From Undaria pinnatifida (Eukaryota; Sar; Phaeophyceae; Laminariales; Alariaceae), in NCBI GenBank assembly GCA_012845835.1, contig JABAKD010000023.1, positions 13,929,862-13,993,861 on the forward strand: a stretch of 64,000 nt of DNA, given 5' to 3'. Position 1 is the stretch's first letter; each line of letters opens with the position of its first letter. A program made the translations under genes and the position numbers. The notes beneath the pieces were generated by a model. That model saw only the letters and a list, made by a program, of their open reading frames with translations, ran no database searches and was not told the DNA's origin. Below, in pieces: positions 36,091-48,590 of this stretch.

Positions 36091-37207
36091 GCTGAGGGGA
36101 GGGTAAAAAACTCTTACGAGTTGAGCTGGAAAATAACGTGACCACAAGAAAAAAGTAGCACCAGCAGCACCAGCTTCGACACGGAATAGCGAAGAGCGCT
36201 GGAAGATAAAACATCGTGTCCACCGGTCAACTCAGGCTTACCTTCTTGTGGGATATGTTTATAGTGGCGACCTGACCGACCCTTGTGAGTGATGCGCAAG
36301 CTGGAGTTCGATTTTACAATTCTCGCGAGGAAGGAAGCATTAAACCTACACACAAAAAACAGCCACCGGGGCAAAAACGATAGGAAGGGCTTCTCCCTAG
36401 TGCTATAGAGGTGTTACCCGACGAGTACCCGTGCTAAACGGGTACCCGGTTAAATCGAAAAAAACAATACCCCGGGTACTCGCGAGTATTTACGTCTATT
36501 TTGGGCGGGTACCCGGGTACCCGTCTAACAACCGGGTACCCGGGTACCCGGCACATCATTATCATCATATTTGGCCCTTAACGTTGCAACGGATGGACTC
36601 TAAGGGTTGTTCTAAAGCGTTCGGCATAACATCCCTGTGGTACAATGGTTTTCATACAACATACCACCAAAACGACAGACTACGCGCCGCAAAAGCATCG
36701 TATGATTATATAGACTTAATTACTCAGTTCTCGACCCCCTCAGAGGTCTCGCTCGGCATATTCTTCCCCCTCTCAGCCCTTCTCAATTTAGTTGCTGGGG
36801 AAAAGAACCGTCCCGAAGTTCCTTGCCTTCCTTGCTTTCATTATAATTATTTGATTTCTTTGCTTTCTGATCTTTTTATTTTGCTTTTTCAGCAACTTCT
36901 TTTTTGTAGATAATACCCAAACACTACTTTTTTTTTCTTTTTTTTTCTCATTACATTTGAAGTTGGCCAATAGCTGGCTGAGAGGGCATTGCCGTTGACG
37001 GCTGCAAACAACTTGAATTTGAAATACAGCATAGACTTACTTACGAATATCTTTGTGCTGAATGAGCTCGGTTGGTGCTCCCCTGGCATCTCCGAGGTCG
37101 GACGGTCCAGCTTATTACTTGCGGAACGGTTCAGCTTTTCTTTGATTTCTTGCTCAATCTGGTCTATTTTTATATACAAATACATTTCGATAGTTTTGTG
37201 GGGAATC

Positions 37208-37630
37208 ACTTTTTTTTTCGATGACACCCAGATTCGGATTCGAACCACCGAAGAGCAAGATTATAAGCGGACAGTCTATCTACTAGATCACAGCAGCGTC
37301 ACATTGATCTCTATTTTATTTTTACAAATATAGACTACAAGTAGATCGATTTTTTTATTGGGATCACTTTGTTTTTTCCGATGACACCCAGATTCGAACC
37401 ACCGAAGACCAAGCTTATAATCGGGCAGTCTATCTACTAGATCACAGCAGCGTCACATTGATCTCTATTTTATTTTTACAAATAAAAATGATATTCCTCG
37501 TAAATAAATACCAAGTATCGACTCTTCATGAGGATCATTTTTATTTCCGATGACACCCGGATTCGAACCAGCGAAGGGCAGGGCAATAAACGGACAGTCT
37601 ATCTACTAGACTTGACCACAATGTCGCAGC
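37208..37630 (-). repeat. tRNA-like SINE cluster (copy B, first cluster)
   Basis: Three units paralogous to 22928-23345. After 37287 the sequence diverges from copy A. Confidence 0.6.
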
Positions 37631-39354
37631 CGCAGTGGTATCTACCAGTACCATTTTTTCATGTGCAACTACTACTGTATATTAGCGAAACATAGATGTA
37701 CCATTCAATCGGTCGTACTCACAGATGAATTTTTCAATTTTTATATAAAATACAAGGTTCCCCTCCGGGAAGTGCCTAAGGGAGTGGCGCAAGAACGAAA
37801 CCCAAACATCCAACATCTGACTGTCTGTGGGCAAATAAGATGTACCTGGCGGTAGTAAAAACTATGCTCTTGACCGCAGCTCGAGAAGCCGAGTGTGGGG
37901 AGGCGCCCTCCCGGGTACGGTTCGCTCTCTCGCCGTCGTGGTGGAGAACCGTAAACAAGTGGTAACCCCATCAGTACGTACGTGTCCAGCGCCAGTATTC
38001 GTACGATGGGGACTTTTTATACGGGCGACTCTTACGCAGTAAAATTTGCTTGGTAAAAATAAAAGGACGAATAGATAGGTGGATTTTCAACCGGCAAACA
38101 AACAAATCAGCAGTTGTTCCGGGCGCCGTCTTTCTATCGTGGTTTTGATGTTTTTTTTTATTATTTTTTTTCAATTACTTGTTTCCTGCTGTTTCGTATG
38201 GAAATCAGCAATTTCAGAATAGGTACTGCTCGTGTCTTGTTGAGCCAGATATTGAACTTAACGACGAACGATACACGCCAGGATGGGCAATCATCCCCCT
38301 TCACCGCCAGTTCATCGCAGAGAGTGCGCGGAATGAGCAACTGTAGGGCTTCTATTATTGTCGCTGAGACAGAGAAGCCCTTTCTCATGGAGCATCAGCG
38401 CCTATATCCACTGCTGTTTGCTTTTTAGATTCAAGACAAAATACGCTGGTTTGTTTGGATCGTCGTCCGATTCAAATATCGTCCCCTCGTCGTGGAGACG
38501 AAAGCAACTCGCCTCAGCATAGCGAGGACTCGCCACGCGCATGTACATGATGTATCCCACTACTGCTGCTGTGCGGTAGGGTTGCACACGTAGCGTTGTG
38601 CCGCCCTCATGTTTGGTACCACCTGTCATCTGTGGCGTGAGCAAAATCTCCGACACAAAACAATACGCCTTTGGTATGTAGTACGGAAAATACTTCCTCT
38701 TTGGACGTAAATGTAAGGATGGGTTAGTATATCAATTATTATCAAAAAGGTTCCTATATTACCGCCAAAATTGGCACGATCTATGGACATGCAATGGACA
38801 TGCGCACGAAGTGGCAGCACAGCAGAAAATATGGGGTATGATGGGGTGACAAATGCCACGCTCCGATCGAAGAATCAGCTACTAAACAGCAGCCACACGC
38901 GCATACAGTTGCAGGCTGCTACTGCTAGAGGGCTGGACTGCTGTTGGGCGGCAGGATCGTAGCGTGGTGCTCTCGCTCTGTGCAAAAAGAGGAAAAGAAA
39001 CGTGTACCCTCTACGACGAGCAGAAAAGCCGGGTTTGCATCAAAAATTTTACGTGCGTACGCGGGGATAAGGGATACGATAGGGGATAGGGGATGCAGAA
39101 ACCTAATCCCCGGGGGAGATGTTGCGGAAACCCGGGGTTTTGCCTCAAGTGTGCCCAAGGCCGAAAAAGTTTAAAAGGCTTGCCACGCGCCCAAACCTCC
39201 GGCAACGTGAGCCCGACGGTCGAATTGAGCCCACCCCACCCGACGTTTAGGACAAAGGTGCGAGCACGAAGAGACTTGCCCGAAGGGGAAAAAAACAAAA
39301 ATTACAATTATACATATACATACTCCGGAGTATTATATATCGACTTTTAAATCA
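37631..39354. other. Unassigned copy B sequence
   Basis: Paralogous to 23346-25794 without the TRIM; the TRIM empty site is at 38803-38815. It contains the palindrome TACTCCGGAGTA at 39320-39331. No gene is supported. Confidence 0.5.
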
Positions 39355-39905
39355 TTTTTTCCCCCGATGACACCTGGATTCACCAACGAAAACCAGGCTT
39401 ATAAGCGGACAGTCTATCTACTAGATAAACCACAAAGTCACATTGATATATATATATTTTTTTACAAATAAATATACGCAGCTTGCAAAGATGAGCATTG
39501 ACCCGAAATTCGTCAAACTCACGGCTGACGCCCTTGAAATATTTTTATAAATTATTGATTTCTCATGAGGATCATTTTTTTTTTCGATGACACCCGGATT
39601 CGAACCAGCGAAGGCCACCGGGATTATAAGCGGACACAGTCTATGTGCTAGACCACAATATGTCACAGCAGCATTGATTGGTGTTCTACCAGTACTATTT
39701 TTTACAAATATATACTGGGATCAATTTATTCATGAGGATAATGTCTTTTTCATATGACCCCTGGATTCAACCAACAAAAACCAGGCTTATAAGCGGACAA
39801 ATCTATCTACTAGAAGACCACAAAGTCGCATTGATATCGATAATTTTTTCTATGAGGATCATTCTTTTCCCCCGATGACACCGGGATGCGAACCGGCGAG
39901 AAGAC
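39355..39905 (-). repeat. tRNA-like SINE cluster (copy B, second cluster)
   Basis: Four units paralogous to 25795-26345. The micro-ORF between the first two is kept at 39491-39550. Confidence 0.6.
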
Positions 39906-40474
39906 CTTGAGGCTTATAGTACATACCGGTACTACTACACCAGGTTTGTACATACCATCAGGTACTACGCGCTGTTGGATCACAATGCACGCTCAGCTCA
40001 CATCAGTCCGGCTACATATAGCCCAGCAGCGCAGCGTAGCGCCGTGCGGAGCCGTGCGGTGCGGTGCCGTGCCCTTCGCTGCGGTGCTGTGTCGTGCTGC
40101 ACTGTGTGCTTCCTTTCGAACATAGAGCAGCAGTACCGGGTATAATACGTGTTGTGTACTACTTTTCTTCTTTTTTCTTCTTCTACAACATGTATTTGAT
40201 CTTTCACGGCCCCCTGATTTTCCCCCCACGCAAATTACCCCCGTACTGCCGATCAGAACGTAACACCGGTAACAAAAGCACACAGCACAGCTGAGCACAA
40301 CAAGGCAATTTGCTGTAAGCAGCTCTTGGCATTATTAAATCGCTGTTCGCACCAAATCGTGGGTCTCTTCTTTCTGCCCCTTTTACATGTTTTTAGTTGC
40401 ATTCTTCCTTGCCTTGCGCGAGAGTAGCGGGCGGCGTCGGCTGCCCGCGGAGCGGAGCCCTTGTACATATATAT
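39906..40474. other. Copy B GTGCG-rich sequence
   Basis: Paralogous to 26346-26914, nearly identical. It ends in the TA repeat that received the S insertion. Confidence 0.6.
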
Positions 40475-42980
40475 TATAAAAAATGAAAATACACTCCAGC
40501 TGTGAGATCGAAGATTTCGTCGAAACTCATCTTTGCAAGCTGTGTGTGATACTCCGATCGCGCGCACTACGAGTTGTGTGTCCTCATTAAGGATATAGGT
40601 CGGCGACTCCCCTTACAACTACAGTGTAGCTATCAGGGTCAACAGGATGATTTTAGTCAGTCTGTGCGCGGAAACTATAAAACCCGTTTCTGAGGGGGAC
40701 AAAATCTGACAGCTGTGAAGGGAAATGTATCATTTTATCAAGTGAATCTTGTAAGTCGAATAACCGGTGAGGGGGGTGGGGCGGAGTTTTGAAGGACGTG
40801 GGGGGCTGGTTTTGATCAAACGCGAGCGAGTTTGGAGGGGGGGTGGGGGGGGGGGGGGTGGGGGGTGGGGGTGGGGGGGGAAAGGGGGGGCAATTTGTGC
40901 ATATAAGCTATAAACCCTTTCAAGGGGATAAATCTGACGGTTTTGGCACCAGTTTACTACTGGGGGGGGGGGGTTGGGGCGGGGGGGGGGGGGGGGGGGG
41001 GCGTGTGGGCAGCTCAATATGTGCGTGGAAACTATACATTATTTTGAGGGGATAAATGTGACGGTTTTGGAAATAATGCATCAGTTTATCATGTATATCC
41101 TGGGGTAAGCCGTACAATCCGCGAGTAAAGAGAGGGTGGAGTGTTCGAGGGGGTGGGGTTGGGATGGGTTGGGGTGGGGGGGGGTGGGGTGGGGTGGGGG
41201 GGAAAGGAAGGGCTTTAGGTGAGGGGTTTGTTATACGTGTGGTGCTAGGTCTAGGCGATGGTGCGGGTGATGGGGAAGAAGGGGGCGTTCGAGGCGGGGG
41301 GGGGGGGGGGGGGACACAGCGGCATGGATGGCTCTCGAAAGATAATGAGGTGATATCCTGTGCGTGAAGTGTTTATTAATCTGGCGGATTTCGATATTTG
41401 GTGGGGCGTTTGAGTAAGGGAGAGCAAGAGGGGGGGGGGCGGGGGGGGGGGGGGAATTTTTAGGAGGTTTAGGTCACAAATAATATTCAAATACACTTCG
41501 GCTGTGAGATCAAAGATATGTAGCAGCTTGTTATACGCGTGGCGCTAGGTCTAGGCGATCGTGCGGGTGGTTGGAAAAGAGGGGGCGTTGGAGGGGGGGG
41601 GGGGGGGGGGGGCGGGGGGGGGGGGGGGGGGGGAGGGTTGGGGTTTTTTATGAACAAGAGGGTCAGGGTCAGGGTCAGGGGAGGGGGGCGGGGGCGGGGG
41701 GCGGGACATTTCAATATGTGCGCGTAAACTATAAATCCTCAAAGGGGATAAACCTGACGATTGAAGCAATAAGACATCCCTTTATATCATCTGGCTTGTA
41801 ATGTTTACTATTCTAGAAGGTTTGATGATTGATGCAGCATGCAACCCAGTGTTCAAGTGTAGTAAATAACGTGTTAAATCGTCAAAATTTGTTGTTGTAT
41901 GATGCATGGATCGAAAGCTAGAATATTTTATAGAATATTTGTAGTTACCATTATTTTCTGACATCGCTAATTATAAGAAAGAGATACGTATTGTCAAATA
42001 CAACAGGCGAGGTGATGTGGTCATGCACTGTTTGTCACCATCATCATACAGTTACCAATATTTTCTGACATCGCTAATTATACGAAAGAGATACGTATTG
42101 CCAAATACAGCATGCGAGGTGATGTATGTGGCCATGTACTGTCTCCGCCATTGAGCATTAGAGGGAGAGATGCGAATCGTCAGTTTTAAAGGAACGCTTG
42201 GTATACATGTGCTCAATTACGTTACCTCGTTAGTCATACTTGGTATACACGGGCTCAATTACGTTACCTCGTTAGTCATACTTCGCTTGGCATTGGTTGG
42301 GAGGCGATCATGCAGACGGTATGTACGAAATACCCTACGTAATGGGTTGGTAAGGTTGTTTACCGCAATTTTAACACATCTGCCTGTGCTTCCTTTTCCA
42401 AATTATTTTTGTCTCAAATAAATGTACGATTTCACGCCTATGATTTTACCTTGTCGATGTGGGGCTCTGCGGTCGTCAATTTTAAGTCAGAGATACATCC
42501 TACAAATACATCAGGCGAGGTGGGTATGTGATGTCATATATATGCGATGTCATTACTATTGATCGCGAGGGTGATTTTACTTCGTTAGGTATATGGTACT
42601 GTGTTTCGTAGAGGTCGTCTTAGGAGGGTATGCGATGGGCCGGCAGTGTTGTTTATCGCAATTTTATCAGGTCTGCCTGTGCTTCCTTTTCAACTTATTA
42701 TTGTCTCAAATGTACGATTTCACGTCCATGATTTTTACCGTGCCGCTGTGGGGCTCTGAGGTCGCCAATTCTAAGACAGAGATACATCTTACAAATACAG
42801 CAGTTGAGGTGGGCATGCAACGTCATATATATGCGATATCACTACTTTTGAACGCGAGGGTGACTTTACTTCGTCAGGCATATGCTACTGCGTTTCGTAA
42901 AGGTCGTCTCACGTGGACATGCGATGTCACCACTATTGAACGCGAGGGTGACTTTACTTCGTTAGGCACATTCCACTAAA
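40475..42980 (-). mobile_element. C/G-rich retroposon S, longest copy (2.5 kb)
   Basis: Inserted in a TA-repeat of copy B; copy A has an uninterrupted TA-repeat there. The constant end (ACTCCAGCTGTGAGATCGAA) is at 40491-40510. Poly-G tracts fill 40840-41700. A related 1.8-kb inverted copy lies at 29950-31735. The far part (42290-42975) is two ~310-bp tandem units plus a partial third, sharing CGCGAGGGTGACTTTACTTCG. I find no reverse transcriptase or other enzyme frame, so mobility would depend on another element. Confidence 0.65.
42290..42975. repeat. ~310-bp tandem repeat inside element S
   Basis: Two diverged units (about 42290-42600 and 42600-42905) and a partial third. Each includes a GTACGATTTCACG block and the CGCGAGGGTGA block. 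Confidence 0.7.
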
Positions 42981-43571
42981 TATATATATATGGGTTCGCG
43001 GGTTCAACGCACATGCGGCAGGCGGGTCAGCCATAATATAACAAGGGACAAGGGCAACATAAATTCGCGCCGCGCGCTGGACCCTTTACTCCGGTCTTTG
43101 ATGTATTCATAATTCATACAAGGTTCCCCTCCGGCAAGTAAGTGCCTAGTGGCGCAAGGACACATTATTTTCACTACCCGACGCGATGAACATTTTTGTT
43201 TTTAATAACACAAAAATAATTCGCCCCAAAAAATAATGAACTCACATTTCACCCGCACAAGAAAGTACTTCGTGGGTGTACTTAAAGGCAGTACTTTTAG
43301 CACGTTTTGGGTATACTCGACGTAGACGTGCCCACGACCGATCTGTTCTTGAGAAAACACAAAACTTTTACACCGTATGATGTGTATGATTTCGGGAAGA
43401 GCATCACATTTCGAACTCCAGCTTTTTAGGGACCGCCAGGAAGCGAGAAGGGGCACGTGTGGCGTGAGATGCGGCACGTATTGAGAACGAGGGGGCAAGA
43501 GGACAATAACACGTGACCTATGCTATGACAAAAAAAAGCAACTCGCCGCCGTAAAGAGAGGATACAGCAAA
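42981..43571. other. Right end of copy B
   Basis: Paralogous to 26945-28212 minus the short S insertion. Frames open here in B are interrupted in A by that insertion, so no gene is called. Confidence 0.6.
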
Positions 43572-44115
43572 CCATCCGAGGGAAAACCCAGTGGTAAAAC
43601 CTCAAAAACAAAATGCGACTGCTACTGCTACTACTGCTGTAACCTACGATTGCTGTAAAGCATAACAAAATATCAGAGGGAACGCCCAGCAGCGGGAAAA
43701 GCTTCAACGAACTAAAAACAAAAGCGACTCTGCTAAAACATAAATTATGCAAACCAGAGCGGAAACCAAGTCGAAAAACCAAAAAAAAAAAAAAAAACTG
43801 CTACTGCTGGCACCTACGATTGCTTCAAAGAATAAAAAAACAGAGGGAAAACCCAGCTGGAAAAGCTTAAACCAAACAAAAACGAATGCGACTGCTGCTA
43901 TACTCTGCTGAAACATAAACATATATATAATACCATACACTTCGTATATATAAAAATGCAAACCAACAGAGGGAAAACTCAGTGGGAAAACCTCAAAAAC
44001 AAACGAATCCGGCTGCTTTTGTAACCCACAACAACTACCTAAACCTAAAAAGAAAAACGGAGGGAAAGCACAGCGGGTAAACCAAAAGAAAACGAGAGCG
44101 ACTGGTGGAAGCATG
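43565..44115. repeat. Degenerate ~100-bp tandem repeat
   Basis: About five units, each with ACAGAGGGAAAACCCAG and GCGACTGCTGCTACTGCTG-type blocks. One similar unit sits at 31826-31925. The minus-strand 136-codon open frame here is Phe/Ser-rich repeat translation and not gene-like. Confidence 0.7.
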
Positions 44116-45935
44116 AAGCCTTTTGCAACTTAAATCAGCCTCCTGTCGGTGCATGCTCATTGCGCTGCCGGCCCTGCACTGCGTACCTCTAAGCTGGTGT
44201 GAGGCGTGAGGCATTGTGAGACAGCATTTTCATTTTGAAAAGGGTTTCGTGGAAAATATACACGAAATACTACTCAGGGGACGTGATTTAGGGGATGATA
44301 AGGTGTCATCCCCGGATATTCCAACGTAAACCAACGGGTACCCGGGGCCCAAATACTCGTCGAGTACGAAGTGTTACTCGTACCCGTCACAGGTATTAGC
44401 AAGCCGGGTAATACTCGCGAGTACCCGGGTAATTGGCAAAAGGGTAACACCTCGATAGTGCTATCGTCTGTCGAGTTCCGCTTGCTACGTTTTCGGCCGA
44501 CCAATGTGAAAAATGTACATTGTATTTACCGGTACGGCCATCGCCGTTGGTTGTGCTTAGCTTCTGCACTATATATCGAGTAATGGAAATAAAACAACTC
44601 TAACCTTGGCGAGACGCTATTGACCCTCACAGTCTACAAATAGCATAGTATCGGCCAGAAAGTAACACCTACAAGCACACAACACGAGCCCCAACTCAAA
44701 GTCACGCCGTGGAAACACGTAAACGGCTGTTGTTGTTCGGGCGGACGGACGAGTTCATTGTTTTCGTCCTCCCGTGTCAACATACCCCATCTCCCGAATA
44801 TACTGGTAGAACGCGTTCTCGTGCGGGTAACCACAGAATACAATGTGGCCGAATGACGTTAACTTGCCTATGGCTTTTAATAGTCATTGTGTTCAACAAG
44901 AAAAAGTCCCGACGGGTGTATATAGGAGTATGCACTGGGGGGGGGGGGTCTCGCACTCATCAAACCGACCTTAGTCATTTGAGGGTAACCTGCTACTTTG
45001 TATACCACCTGGAACGCCGACTGAACATGAAAATGAACGCTGTCGATACATCTACCGTCACACGTCAGGTATATGCTGACATGAACAACGCCAAGTATTC
45101 GAGAAAATTCCAGATCAACAGTAGTATCGTTCTGCAATGTCATGAGGTTATAATGTGCTGTTGTTCCCATTCCATGGCGTACTTTTCATATGGAGTATCG
45201 AGGCACATACACAGCAGTACGTCACGCTCCACGTACGTGCCGCGAAGTAATGGGCGTATACTTGACGTGTGCATATTTTTTTTTAGGTACTCGGGCGGTG
45301 TGCTCTGCGGTGCTGGTACTGCTGAGGTCAGAGGAGCAACAGCAGTGGCAATGCACTGGATGCCGTGATGATCTTGCCAACCAATCCCTTGATAAAGCGT
45401 CAAGAAATCGCGTTTTTACCAGTACATTACCTCCGGCGTCTTGAGCTGAACAAGTAAACAGGCGACAGAGGGCGTTTGGCTGCGGAACACTTGCACATTA
45501 ACACACGATGTTGCTCCACTGGCCCAACGCCTCGCACGCGACCCGCAGGTTGGTCGAGCCACCGAGCGATCTATAGAAAAAAAACTCCCTTTTTTAGCTC
45601 TACGGCGTAGATACCGTGTTGTATGTAGCCCACCGCGTCTTGGATAAGAGGAGTGGCATATGTGGGAGGCAAATGACTTCCGGCTACGCCACGCAGAAGG
45701 GGACGTATTTGGTGGCGACAACGGCAACAAGAGGGGGGCCGCATACGTACTGACACCGCTGTCGACGAAAGCTTGAAGGAATTGGTAGATCGTGCGGCAT
45801 AGTTCCAGCCCGACTTCGGTTAGGCGAAGACAATGTATAGTGTTGCTACCCCGGAATACATTACTTAGGGTTTCGTTTGATGTTATCGTGCCTCTCTTTG
45901 GGTTGGTTTTGTCTGTCTACCGAGTACTACCGGTC
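44116..45935. other. Unassigned region with palindrome-rich block
   Basis: 44330-44435 holds GGGTACCCGG, TACTCGTCGAGTA and TACTCGCGAGTA motifs related to 22128-22268. The 219-codon plus frame (44709-45368) has no ATG near its start and low-complexity joins. I see no domain in it. A T8-run with AG near 45287 could be a splice acceptor, but no exon is recognisable. Confidence 0.4.
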
Positions 45936-46012
45936 GCCCCGGTGGTCTAGTGGTTACCCTCGAATACTACTATAAATAGCGTTGGTCCTTGACTTCGATT
46001 CCCACCGTGGTG
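45936..46012 (+). other. tRNA-like sequence (probable SINE head or decayed tRNA)
   Basis: GCCCCGG...CCGTGGTG could form an imperfect acceptor stem. GGTCTAGTGGTTA is a good A-box and GACTTCGATTCCC a mediocre B-box. The D-stem does not close and the anticodon arm is replaced by CTATAAATAG, so it is not a functional tRNA as read. Confidence 0.3.
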
Positions 46013-47689
46013 AGATTTCGACTATTTTCGCAAAAGGTGCAAAGAAAGAATCCACTGCTGCTTGCTGAGAACGCCTGTTCGTAGCAGCCCGCGTGGGTAG
46101 GTACAATTCGACGCGAGCGGAAGAGAGGCAAGACAATGCTGAATTCTTCTGGCGATATAAACGAAGGCACGTGCCGTAGTGAGGAGGGGCGAGAACGGCC
46201 CGCTATGTGACCTCGGATCTGAGCTACTACTGGAAGGGAGGGAGGGAGAGATGGAGGGAGGGAGGGAGGGAGGGAGGGAGGGAGGGAGGGCGACAGGAGT
46301 GCGAGAGGAGTGCGAGGATAATCAATGGGATGGGGAAAAAAAAGAAAAAAAAAGAAAAAAAAAAAAAGAAGGGGGGGCATGGCAGCCGTGTTAAAGCTCG
46401 AAACCGTCGTCGACGAGTTGATTGGAAGAGACATGGCAGATTGTGCCTCAAGGTTCCCGGTCCGACGACACGAGACGGAAACGCTTCGACTATTATCACT
46501 ACGTACAAAGCATATGCTTGCACCTTTCTACTCCGTTTTCATATACTTGCATCTTTCTACTCAAGTGTTCTCTCTCTGCATGTATGTATTTAGCCTCGTC
46601 GGTGACGCGGTTCCTCTTCATCTGTTCTTTCGGTCTCGTGCTGTTGTGATATTCTGTTCTGTCGCACTTGAACGTTCCACAGCAGATTTTGGTTGTAGGT
46701 TATATTTCGGCACTAACCAGAGCAGAAACATCTGTTCCGCTATGATATATTATGTTTAAATCGCCAATATTCTCTTCGTACTACGATAGTTTTCAAACGC
46801 AGAAAAAAACAATCATGCCTTGGGAGTTGTGTCTTTCAACAGCCCCAGCGGCGGCTAGTCGAATATTCAGGGTGGCTCAAGTCCCGTTGGGATCAAAACG
46901 GCGTGGGATGAGGCTGCGAAGCGGGAGCCGGATGTTGACAATGAAATAGCAGAAATCTGGTATAATAGCAATCGTATACGTTGTGCTTGGTCTCGCCGAG
47001 TGTTACCTGGTATGGTTTAGTAGCAGTGAAAGAGCCTGGAACAAAACCAACGCACGAAAGAACGAGGGCAGCAGCGATGGGTCAAACAAGGCACACGAGC
47101 TGGGGGACAGCACACTTGGTACATACCAAGTATACAACAAACGCTTGGGAACTGCAGCCTTTCACCAAGGAGGCGACGCGTGATGGCGCCATATGCCATG
47201 CGCAGAGCAGCAGCGTGTGTGGGCCTGCGTGGGTGAACAACACGACCGTGGTGAACCCTCACGCTCAGATGGCGAAATGAACGTCACTGCAGCCCTCGGG
47301 TGAGACATGCTTCAAGCTGTGAGTGTTTTAAAGTGACCAAGTTTCATTTCCCAGCTATTATTCTTTCGTTTCGTGCAACGAACTGCGTCAAGTCATGTGG
47401 AAACAAGATCGCTCGCACCACCACGGCAACTCGCATCGCCTACAGGTAGATTCGCGCGACTTGCAGCTGTGAGCGCACTCAGCCTGGGCCCTGAACAAGG
47501 CGCCGTTCGTATCGCGCGTAATGTCTTGCTGTAAAAGGCCTTCATAAATTAGGTTGTTCCTGAAAACTTACCGAGCGGAAATATGAGGTGATGTTCAAGC
47601 CCCAGCGGCTTCCGTGCGACTTGTTTGCCGCTGCTGTTTGAAATTTCTAGTATCTTCAGGGGTCGCTTCGGGAACGATTTGGCACATTG
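46013..47689. other. Unassigned region with (GGGA)n
   Basis: It contains a GGGA microsatellite at 46235-46290 and an A-rich run at 46336-46370. Several open frames cover 46325-46759 and 46981-47280, but they overlap in competing phases. No domain is recognised. Confidence 0.45.
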
Positions 47690-48290
47690 GGAATGGGAAT
47701 TACGGTAACAATTCACCACGGTAACTCCTTGGTAACTGATTACCATGCGGTAACCAGCAACCGCGGGAACGCCTTGGTATTTGGTAACCGGTAACTGGCA
47801 ATCACGGTATTTTCCGTGCGACAACCAGCCACCACTGTAACACCCTGGTAATTGGCATTTGGAAACTGGCAGTCACGGTATTTACGTACGGTACCCAGCC
47901 ACCACGGTAACACACCAATAATCTGCTTTGTTGGTGGTTACTTCTCCGGCGTGTGAGATCCAAAACAACATCGTTGCCCGCTTCGGCCGCCTCGGCTTCC
48001 ACAACCTACCACACACATCGAACATTGTAAACACCCTTCGTCTACCCGGGTATCGCGGGAATCCAATTGGTGCTACCGTGCACTACGGGAATGGTAACTG
48101 CACATTAGCGTGATAATGGAATGGGAGGTAACAAAAAAGCCGTGGGAATCCGCCGTTTTGCACAGTAAATAATTGGTTGGGTGGGAACAACGGGATAATA
48201 CCTCCGTGACAACCATTTGGACGGGTGCGGGAACACGTGGTTTGTTTGGTATCGGGATGGGTGGGAATGGTACCGGAAGATCATCACGGG
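47690..48290. repeat. Degenerate GGTAAC-rich tandem repeat
   Basis: Loose ~95-bp units built from GGTAACTGGCAATCACGGTATT and CCAGCCACCACGGTAAC-like blocks (clearest 47690-47930), continuing as G/T-rich sequence. No coding content. Confidence 0.6.
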
Positions 48291-48394
48291 AACGTTACCC
48301 ATTCTCATTCCCCGTGAAATTGCTAAGGGAAAAGTACCGCGGGACTATTCCCCAAGCGACCCGTGACTTTTTCCATGTTTCGGTTTTCTTGTTA

Positions 48395-48500
48395 ATAAGG
48401 TGCGGCGCGGCGCGGTGCGGTTTGGTGCGGTCCTACCGGAACGCACCGTACGGTGTCGAATTCAAGTAAAACGCACCGCACCGCACAGCACCACACTGTA
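48395..48500. repeat. GTGCGG / CCGCAC inverted repeat
   Basis: A GTGCGGCGCGGCGCGGTGCGG run is followed by its complement-type CGCACCGCACCGCAC run about 60 bp later. It can fold as a hairpin. It lies just left of U2. Confidence 0.6.
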
Positions 48501-48590
48501 GGATCATCAAAAATAGACTGCGTCAGTAATCGTTACCCTCAAACGAACGGCGACCGGACGGAGCACGAGCAGCACGACCGCCAAAGGTCC

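Larger units (their letters stand above)
31937..43571 (+). repeat. Segmental duplication, copy B (partner A at 4873-28212)
   Basis: Direct paralogue of copy A lacking both copia elements, the TRIM and the short S insertion, so it shows the pre-insertion sites. It carries its own 2.5-kb S insertion at 40475-42980. The inverted pair of S elements (29950-31735 and 40475-42980) brackets most of it. Confidence 0.93.

Noticed and set aside
44709..45368. 219-codon plus-strand ORF
   Set aside because: No ATG near the start, unrelated composition along its length and no recognisable domain; an exon inside it cannot be excluded.
45936..46012. Functional tRNA gene
   Set aside because: The A-box is good, but the D-stem and anticodon arm do not form and the acceptor has a mismatch; kept only as a tRNA-like sequence.
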